A stretch of DNA of 64,000 nt from Bidens hawaiensis (taxonomy: Eukaryota; Streptophyta; Magnoliopsida; Asterales; Asteraceae): the NCBI GenBank assembly GCA_021521415.1, contig JAIQDT010003879.1, forward strand, positions 124,001 through 188,000. The letters are read 5' to 3'. A model generated the notes under the pieces. That model was not told the origin of the DNA. It saw only the letters and a program-made list of their open reading frames with translations, and made no database searches. Positions 56,354-64,000 of the stretch are shown here, piece after piece. The translations under genes were made by a program, and so were the position numbers. Position 1 is the first letter of the stretch; the number at the start of each line of letters is the position of its first letter.

Positions 56354-58083
56354 TGATCTACGTGTGATTGATGGATTAATTGTATTGATTCGTGATTACT
56401 AGTATCGTTTTAAAAGTATACTTCAAATAGAGACTATAATTGAATCACTTTGACATCGATTTGAACTTAATTGTATGATATTATGGCTTCGGATTGATGT
56501 TAATTGACTATTATTGATAGTTTTGTGGTTTAATTGTATTAATTTTGAAATTTGGGACGGATTGAGGTTATGGCGGGAACTGTGATAGTTTGAATTGAGG
56601 AATTGGTTTGGAATTGAGGTGTATTGAGGTTCGGTTTGAGTCCAAACGTGTTCGGAAGTGAATTCCGAGTCGATTAGAGTTAGCTTTGTGGTGAATAGAT
56701 AGGATTTGGACGAGTTTGAATTTCTGGACAAACGATAAATGCTTATTCATGTGGGTGAGTGGTCATTCGTTAAGCTTCATTCGTTAATCAGTTGTAACTC
56801 ATCATTCATGAAATTTGAGCCGTTCGTTATAGAAAATCTATTTGTTCAACCCATTCGCCATCAATAACTCATTCGTTAATTGATTACATTCGTTAAAACT
56901 CCAACGTGTGTGTAATGAAATTTTCTTATGAGGATAAAAAAATGATTATTTTCGGAAAATTTTCTTAAACGAAAATTTTCTAGGATATTCTGAATATGCG
57001 GGACACTCTTCTTGTAAATTTTGGTGCTATATTTTCCGGCCGACTTTTCACGCATATCGATGGGCCGAGGGGGAGTACTTGATTAAGTTAACGAGAATTT
57101 TATTGAAGATTTTTAAATATTTGTTCAAGACCTTGCCGAATTTATCAAGAAAAGGGGGAGATAAAAACTTCAAAGAGTTTATTCGGTTGGTATCTTCCTA
57201 CGTTTGCAAGGGTTTCTTGAAAATTACTACAATTCGGGTGGTAATTCGTAATTGCAAAGCTACATTTAACTGAGTTCAAGACTGCAGTTGTTCCTCGATT
57301 GTGGTATAATTTGTTCGAGATTGAAACCTAACTATGTGGGATACGAGTGTCTGTCCGTTTACTTCTTTCTGAAGGACTTTGATCCTGACAATGTTGGCTA
57401 GGAGTATTCAGCGGATTGCTTCTATTGAGGGGGACAATTCTTGAATGGATTGATCTTGTTGAGGAATATACAGGTTTTGTTATTTGATTGAAGAATCTGA
57501 TCGTTCAAGATTGATTAACGAAGGTTGGAACTTTGAATCATATGCCCAAACACTAGCGCATTTAAGCGAATTGGTTGCCGAAGAGCTTCAAAGAGTGATA
57601 ATTTGGGATAGACATTATCGAGAGAGTGAAGACTAAAGTGAAAGATGTTGAATGATCGAGTTGTTCATGAAGATGTGTGACGAGGTCAAATGTAAAGATA
57701 TTTTTGCTTTACCAGTGCTGACAAATAGCTGATGACTTGCTGCTAAATGATTCGTTTGATTGAACCATATCATATGCCAGTTGTATGATCTGGATGATCA
57801 CCTGGACATGCTTATTTGAGGGGGAGATCTGATACGAGTAGCTACAAGTTATTGGTTTTCTTAAAACGAGTTAGATTTTGTCTATTTGCACAAGCCCGAG
57901 AATCATCAACGAAGGGGGAGTTCAAGTATTACGGCTGATGATCTGGGGTTAAAGTATTCACAGTTAAAGTATTCAACTTTAACGTATTCGTCGTTAACGT
58001 ATTCGACATTAAAGTATTCTTTCTTAAAGTATTGGATGCTAAAGTATTGGAAAGCATTTGACGGCTACGGAAAAGTGGGAGTC
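56354..58083 (+). other. Non-coding interior of E2
   Basis: A leader with more CATTCGTTA words (56,760-56,900), then GAGGGGGAGTAC and AAGGGGGAGATA motifs, GAGGGGGAGATCTGATAC (about 57,820), and a degenerate TTAAAGTATTC tandem (57,950-58,050). Ends in GGAAAAGTGGGAGTC, the polypurine tract. ORFs here are short and unlike any gag or pol domain. Confidence 0.65.
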
Positions 58084-58588
58084 TGTAAGTGCACGAATTT
58101 GGTGCCCGCAGCTGTTCGAATAGGCTAGGGGTAGTTTAGTATTTATATTTAATGTAAATGGCTCATTCGCTAAGCATGTTTAGCGAATGAGGACCATTAG
58201 TTAAAGACTAGACTCATTTGTTAATGTAAGAGCCTATTCGTTACTATAGTGTAACGAATGGAGGCTCATTCGTTAAAGTTATACAAATTCGCTTAGGGTT
58301 TTTAGCGAATGGGAGGTCATTCGCTATGGGAAGACCTTATTCATTAGTACAGTTAACGAATGAGAGGCCTCATTCGTTACTACAGCGTAACAAATGAGAC
58401 CTGCCTATATGTAGGCCTTTCATAGTAGATTAGCATAAAGATCTATGCTTATTTATTTCCTTGTAACGTTATGCTGTCGGATTGGCTCCAAATCCTCCAT
58501 TAATGTATCTTCAACATAATGTATTGATTCATTAACTTACTGAACACGATCTTAACGTATCGGTATTACGACTAGATTCCTAGGCTCA
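58084..58588 (+). repeat. 3' LTR of E2 (about 505 bp, right end approximate)
   Basis: Starts TGTAAGTGCACG after the polypurine tract. Contains at least five paired CATTCGYTA/TARCGAATG words (58,165-58,395), then CCTATATGTAGG as TATA. Right end placed at TAGGCTCA by analogy. Confidence 0.6.
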
Positions 58589-58592
58589 ATAA

Positions 58593-60487
58593 TGTTTTCA
58601 CACAAATAGTCCTTAAAAACTCTCAAAATTGCTTAAAATGGCTAAAAAAAGCATTTTCGGAACTTTAGGGACCAAAAGTGACAAAACGAAAGAGGTCAGA
58701 CCACCCTCCACGTTGCGTCATGCAAGGAAGATAGCCTAACCTGACTGCGTGGCGCAGCCAGCCCTCAGATCAGTTCGCATTGTTTGTTTTGGCCAAATCT
58801 CGTGTTTAATGCTAAATCGCTTAATTATGGACCGAGTCTCGTGCTTTAAGCTCCAAGAAAACTTCCTAAACTTGGTATTTTACCAATCTTCCGGACCGCC
58901 TCCGCCGACGAATAATAGGTACCAACAATCCAGGCAGAAGAACTTTGGCCCCTCTTCATCCTCTATAGGGTCCAAAACCTTTCTTTATGTCCACATTTGT
59001 TTTCCCCTTCTCCAAGAACAAATTTTGATGTTATATCATTATATGTCGTCATGTAAACAAGATCTTTTGCATAAACAGTCTTTTTGTCCAAACTTAGCCT
59101 TTTATTCCATTTATTATTTAAACAAGTCCATAATAACTTGCAAACCTCTTCCCCAAACCTTAATATACTCTTTAGTAGCCGCCATCCTCAAAAAAATCCT
59201 GAATTCTCTTCATTCTTTATTATTTTCTTCAAATTTGATGGATTTCAAGTTTGACTTTGTTGTTTCCCGATGTTTGACTCAGTTTTCTCATCAATCTAAG
59301 CGCTTTCCGGGTAAGTTGTCTTTGTAAATTTGTTCTCTATTATCCAATAATCAATAACCCTCAATCAATTTCTGAGATTGATGGGATTTGATGGGTCAAT
59401 TGGACTCTGGCCCATTTAAGGGAAAATTGGTTAACAAAGTTGGCCAATCGATTTCTATCACTTTGTTTTGGAACTAGCTTTTGGTCTAGAAGACTTTTAG
59501 TTTTATCTCGAGATTTTGAGAATATTGACCAAAACCTGACTCCCGAATTGTTGTTTGGATTCTGGTCAGTACCAGCTCGCTTATTTACCGAAAATCTCAT
59601 AACCGGAGTTCTACACACCCGTTTAGATTGATTCCAGCAGCTATGCTCTGGGTTATGATTCTATAACTTTGTTCGTTTATTCTATCTCTCAGTTATTCGC
59701 ATAATCGTCAAGGTGAGAAGTCATTCCCTATATTTTACAGCTTTTAAATGTTTTGGGGACAGTTGCATACTTATTCGTATTTACATATTATATATTATTC
59801 TCACTAGCAAACTGTGAGTGTTGTGTGTTATTAATTGGATGATTAACTACTATTTGTTTAATTATTTATTTATTTCATTCGGAGAGGTCCATCGAAAGTC
59901 TAGCAAGTCAGTATGATCATACGCCGTCCTAGTAGCCATAACCCGTGTTCGAGAGGCATGGTCAACCGACACCCTTATTTATATTTGTTTTGTCATAGTA
60001 GCCATAGCCCGTGTTCGATAGGCATGGTCAACTGACACCTTTTATTTGCTTATGGTTTGATTGATTTATATTCACAATATCAGTTTTGCTTTTATTTGCT
60101 CATGGTTTGATTGATTTATATTCACAATATCAGTTTTGCTCTTTTATTTATATATCATTATTATATCAAAACTAGTGACTTTTCTCACTCAACCTCGTGT
60201 TGACAAATCTATATTCTTTTATACTCATTTGCAGGTTATCAGTTGGTTTAAAGCTAAGGTGAAGAAAACTTAGAGAGACCTTAGTTAACTTAATAAAAAC
60301 AATTGTGATTAAATGGTTGCTTAATTTGGGTTGTTTGGTAATTTGTTTAAACTTTGTGTACTTGATTGAAAATTTGGAATTAACGAATAATTAAATATTT
60401 TCATATTTAAAATGTATGATAGTACCTTGTGAGCTATGAACCAATGGTTCGCACCTCGGCATTTCCGCCGTAGGTTGGGGTGTGACA
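58593..60487 (+). repeat. Probable solo LTR of a gypsy-type element, 1.9 kb
   Basis: Starts TGTTTTCACACAAATAG and ends GTTGGGGTGTGACA. The tail (CACCTCGGCATTTCCGCCG) and a partly duplicated segment at 59,930-60,145 look like a large gypsy LTR. The flanking five bases (AATAA, ATATA) do not match well, so the borders are uncertain. The 192-codon plus ORF at 58,749 has no domain I recognise. Confidence 0.4.
59930..60145. repeat. Two imperfect tandem duplications
   Basis: A 67-bp unit (TAGTAGCCATARCCCGTGTTCGA...) occurs twice, then a 64-bp unit (TATGGTTTGATTGATTTATA...) occurs twice. Confidence 0.8.
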
Positions 60488-60522
<35 letters not shown>

Positions 60523-60642
60523 TGTATGTATGTATGTATGTATGTATGTATGTATGTATGTATATATGCACATGCATGCATGCATGTATGTATGTATGTG
60601 TGTGTGTGTGTGTGTATTTATGTATTTATGTATGTATGTATG
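60488..60642. repeat. ATGT microsatellite at the outer edge of the split LTR
   Basis: (GTAT)n with CATGCATGCATG and (TG)n inside. The LTR of the Tekay-like element continues directly to its right. Long Tyr-Val-Cys-Met ORFs here are repeat artefacts. Confidence 0.93.
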
Positions 60643-62205
60643 TAAAAAGTTTGTCGATTCATCTGTCACGAATGCAATATATTCAAACATAAAGTAAATG
60701 GAATGCAATAGAAATAGTGCTCCAACCTAGGGGAATGATAATGATACCACCATTCTCGACAACCGAAGTTGAAGGATAGGTAGCGGGGGTACATCCCGTC
60801 GGACCGTCCCACTTTGATGTTTGATGCACCAACCATAAAGTAATAAACAAATTGCAAATTATACATATATAATCATCATAAACAATATGAAACAATGTTA
60901 TTAACATGCATGACATAATTGTGAATCGGTTTGTAAACAATGAACACCAAATAACGAGAAGCATGATAACGTGGTACACCCCAAAAATGTAAAAAGTGAA
61001 ATAGTGGGTATGAAAAACTCACTTGGTAAAGTTTAAGCGAGCAAAATACAAAAATAAGGGTTAAGTGAGCTGAACCGGACGAGTTTGGTTCGACTAGCAA
61101 ACCTAGATAATATTTCTAGGGTCAATATAGGATTCAAAAATAGATGAAGATAGAAGACTTAAAAGAATTCATTTCATGGTTTTGTGCTCTAAACCTTACA
61201 AAGAAAAAAATATGAATTTGCTCTATAATTGCTTTTTTAGACTTTCCGTCGTAAAACTTATAAGTTGGTTACTTTTAATAGTTTTATAAAAAGTTGGGTA
61301 ATAATATATCTTAGTCACGTAATAAGTCGCACATGTTTCGAGAAAAATCCGTAACGAGTTTAACAGAGTGGTTCGTTTCTAGTCGGACCTGAACTTAAGT
61401 TGGTTCGTTTCTGACATGCTAAAAATATTATATTTCAGAAAGTGAGATGAAAAGAATTAGTTTTAAATGTTGGATAAATAAAATGACTAAACATTACCAA
61501 ATAAATACATAAGCGAGTCAAGTTCGTTTTTGATGAACTAAAACTAATGTTAACTTAATTTTAATATAACATTTAAGTCCTAAACGACCCGAACATGTAG
61601 AAATACAAACATGACATGCCCGGAAGAAGAACTTAGATAATAAAAGAAGAAATATTGAACTTTACGGTTTGACTTCATGAAATCAAGGTAGATAAAATTC
61701 ACCAAAATGAGAGAATCACAACATTCCTTTGTAAACTAAGTTGTGAGAAAATGAAAAGGAATGTAGCTCTATTGAATTGAGCTAGAGGTGTTTCAATTGG
61801 ATTAAATTAGTCAAAAATGTTTAATGGATTATGAATATCATTCAAAACTTGTAATTGGTAATAAAAATTAAGTTGTAACATAGAAATAATGATCAAGAAC
61901 TACTAATAACATCACAAAATTGAATCATGAAACATTAAATGATTGAATTTGGTCTTGAATCGGATTAATTGAATGGTTTGAATAATACGATTAAAGTTTG
62001 AAACATGAAACGGAACTTACAATTGGTTAAAAGTATAAAATTGCATAAGGAAAATAAAAGTATAAAATACATGGAAATGAAACTTGGTATTAGTTTATAA
62101 CATTGCAATAACACTATTATTAAAATATATAAACTAAAATGAAAGAAATTTCGAAAAATTTTAAAACGGGTCGGATTTCGGGTTTGAAATTTAATGAATG
62201 TTACA
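60643..62205 (-). repeat. 5' LTR of the Tekay-like element, outer segment
   Basis: Matches 44,816-46,790 (GTTTGTCGATTC, CACGAATGCAATATATTC, and the shared end TTTCGGGTTTGAAATTTAA) but lacks MITE copy 2. With 54,043-54,369 it makes a complete LTR once the 6.3-kb block between is removed. Confidence 0.87.
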
Positions 62206-62210
62206 TATTG

Positions 62211-64000
62211 TCACCCCCTGATTTATATATCTGTTAAAATGGTAAATATCAATCTCCTGTGAAAGTTTCCCAAAAATTTTATAGTCAATCATTTGTGTCT
62301 TCGTTCCTTGACGTTTGAATCCTTAAAATTGAATAATGTTGCATGATCTTCACGTGAAAACTTCTATTGTTTCATCTGGTAAACACTATGATCCTACTGT
62401 GTTTCTCTGCATCAACAAGATTACCCAAACTTGTTTTGATGGGCTAGTAAAATATAAACACATATCTTTCATACCTGGAATATATGTTTTAACCCATTCT
62501 GATTTCTCCTTGCAGGACACATGCTGATAACTATAAATAAAGAAAATAATAATCGTGTATAGCGAACAATACGATATAATGCACATATGCATTTAATTAT
62601 GGTATTTTTGAACCAGTAATATTTAATATTCGGATAACAAATGATCTAGAATCATTGTTAGACATCCTTCAACGTGCTAAAATGATTAAATTTGCCCATG
62701 GTAAAATGTCTCAACATTTTCTAGATGCGCTTGGATGGATTATAAACATATAATTACACATATACTTGAACTATAAGTCGAGCAATAACCACACCGTTTC
62801 AAGGTCTTTCAAAAAGAATTATCTCTTTAAAAGCTCATAAGTTTCTCTTGATATGTGTACATAATCCCAGTAACTATGATTAGAATGAACTTTTAAGAAT
62901 GAAATTTTGATAAAAGTATGGCTAATTTTATCCAACTTATTTCCCTCATTATCTTTATTAGAATATCTCTTGATTTGTGCCAAGCTCAATCCGAATAATT
63001 TAGTCCATACGTAATAAGCATAAATCCATGAATTTACCAATCCACCATGGACTTCTTTTCAACTTGATAAATTATGCATAAGCATCCAATTTTCCAGGAT
63101 TTTTGCTGCATAAACTTGCTCATTAACACATCATTTTATATCACATGTAAAAAATCCATATTGTACAATTTCTTTGTTTATTGAGATGTTGTACTCATCA
63201 GATACATTATCTCCTATGTATATTTATTGATACACAAGAATTACATCGTTATGATGTTTCAATTAATCTTTCAAGCATTTAACTAACTTAGAAGCTCTTT
63301 ATGAGTTCCATTTATATTCAATATATTCAATAATCGTAACGTATTCAAATATGATTCTGTACACAACAATCATTGTGTTCTCAAGAATTTACTTGGATGA
63401 TTTAAATCCTTCAAGGATTTTCATGTAAACTTCCAATATCAAGTGAAATATAACATTTATTAGACGTATATCAATTTTTCGCTATGTATCATGAAACTAA
63501 TAAAACATTGGAAAGTCATTGCATCCACCATTGAAGAATACATCTTCTCATAATTAATTGTAGGTCTTCGCAAAAATTTTTGTGCCACATTTTGCCTTTA
63601 TATCACTTAATAATTTGATTTTCATAATTCACATAAAAAGACCCGCTTTCATGCAACATATTAAAAACTTCAGTTGTATGGACTACTGGTCCGAAAACTT
63701 ACCATTTCTCTTGAGAATTTTAACTATGCCTTACTTGCGTCTTTCAATTTTGGCCGGTCCTTTATATGTTTTCATTCATTGGCAAATATTAAATCTTGAT
63801 CCTCATCATTATTATTTCAAGCGCTAATTATATATATTAAGTATAACGACATCGACTTTATTTCAATTCCATATATCTTGTAGATATGATACAATATAAT
63901 TTACTGAGAGCTCTTTGTTTTCAGGTACCTGAGTTTCATCAAGAACCATCATGTCTAATGTCTTTTGAGAGACCTTTTTATTGTACCTCGACTTGACCAT
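62211..64000 (-). pseudogene. pol: Decayed copia pol (RT to RNase H), minus strand
   Basis: Minus-strand translation across frames gives GKVFGPVV-like (VFGPVVHTTE) followed by a garbled KWVFVRKRNENNE equivalent (SGSFYVNYENQIIK) at about 63,500-63,720, the start of a Tork-like copia RT. A polypurine-like AATCAGGGGGTGACA lies at about 62,211-62,225, next to the LTR fragment on the other side of the Tekay-like element. Stops and frameshifts are dense and none of the short ORFs is a real gene. The element continues beyond the window. Confidence 0.55.

Larger units (their letters stand above)
55817..58588 (+). mobile_element. Element E2: non-autonomous LTR element with unlike LTRs
   Basis: The 5' LTR 55,817-56,338, PBS 56,339-56,353, a 1.73-kb non-coding interior, polypurine tract 58,069-58,083 and 3' LTR about 58,084-58,588 are in the correct order. 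The interior shows GGGGGAGAT motifs and an AAAGTATTC repeat but no gag or pol. The two LTRs share the TAACGAATG palindromes and end motifs (ACTAGATYCYT...CTCA) but are not copies of each other, and the flanks (GAAAA, ATAAT) do not match. It may be a recombinant of two relatives. Confidence 0.65.
44502..62205 (-). mobile_element. Large Tekay/Del-like LTR element without genes, hosting nested insertions
   Basis: LTRs at 44,502-46,790 and 54,043-62,205 are in direct orientation with TGTAACA...TGTTACA ends. Flanking five bases are CATTG (44,497-44,501) and TATTG (62,206-62,210), a TSD with one mismatch. A PBS on the minus strand next to the right LTR makes this the 5' LTR. Before the left LTR the minus strand carries GGACGACATTTCTAAAAG, a sequence that commonly precedes the 3' LTR in Tekay-type elements. 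The 7.25-kb interior has no gag or pol that I can see, so the element is non-autonomous or its genes have decayed beyond recognition. Confidence 0.8.

Noticed and set aside
58749..59327. A 192-codon plus-strand ORF as a host gene
   Set aside because: No domain, no promoter or splice context, composition like the surrounding LTR-type repeat.

Overview
This window is plant nuclear DNA made almost entirely of nested transposable elements. I found no host protein-coding gene, tRNA or rRNA gene that I could defend. The element types (Ty1/copia Sireviruses with an env-like gene, Athila-like and Tekay/Del-like Ty3/gypsy elements, a pogo/Tigger transposon, CACTA, Helitron-like ends, many MITEs) indicate a eudicot with a repeat-rich genome. 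The flavour of the families suggests Asteraceae, but that is an inference from remembered similarity, not a search.

Left part (1-12,600, all minus strand). A Sirevirus (element A) covers 1 to 11,341: 5' LTR 10,928-11,341, initiator-Met primer-binding site, a gag with one in-frame TAG, a fully open 1,098-codon pol, a 2.2-kb spacer, and an uninterrupted env-like reading frame that runs off the left edge. A sits in the leader of another LTR element (B, LTR about 11,645-12,112), which in turn sits in decayed Athila-like coding sequence (about 12,120-12,600).

Second part (13,900-29,700). A plus-strand env-like pseudogene (C) was split by a copia element (D, 15,888-26,305, TSD AAAAC). D's pol was later split by a young non-autonomous LTR element (E, 19,493-21,783, TSD GATTT). 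C's 3' LTR starts at 26,697. A decayed minus-strand Sirevirus gag follows at 27,190-29,690.

Middle (29,700-44,500). AT-rich DNA carries several Helitron-like 3' ends in both orientations. It also holds a complete but inactivated Tigger/pogo transposon (35,538-37,623, TSD TA), a 4-kb CACTA element built of 26-bp palindromes (38,707-42,744, TSD TAT) and a 620-bp foldback MITE.

Right part (44,500-64,000). A 17.7-kb minus-strand element with Tekay-like LTRs (44,502-46,790 and 54,043-62,205, TSD CATTG/TATTG) has no recognisable genes inside. It hosts a MULE-like MITE, two solo LTRs, a hAT-like palindromic element, three back-to-back MITEs and a second non-autonomous LTR element. The whole sits in an old copia element whose RT remnant is at 62,211-64,000.

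The most striking pattern is regulatory. Four or more LTR families carry arrays of short palindromes just upstream of a TATA box, and element A, E and probably B carry a second array in the leader. Each family uses its own palindromic word: AACTTCGCC, TAACGAATG or a CGCATAAGTTATGCG-like word. In element A, part of this LTR promoter-plus-leader arrangement recurs ahead of the env-like gene, as if that gene had its own promoter.
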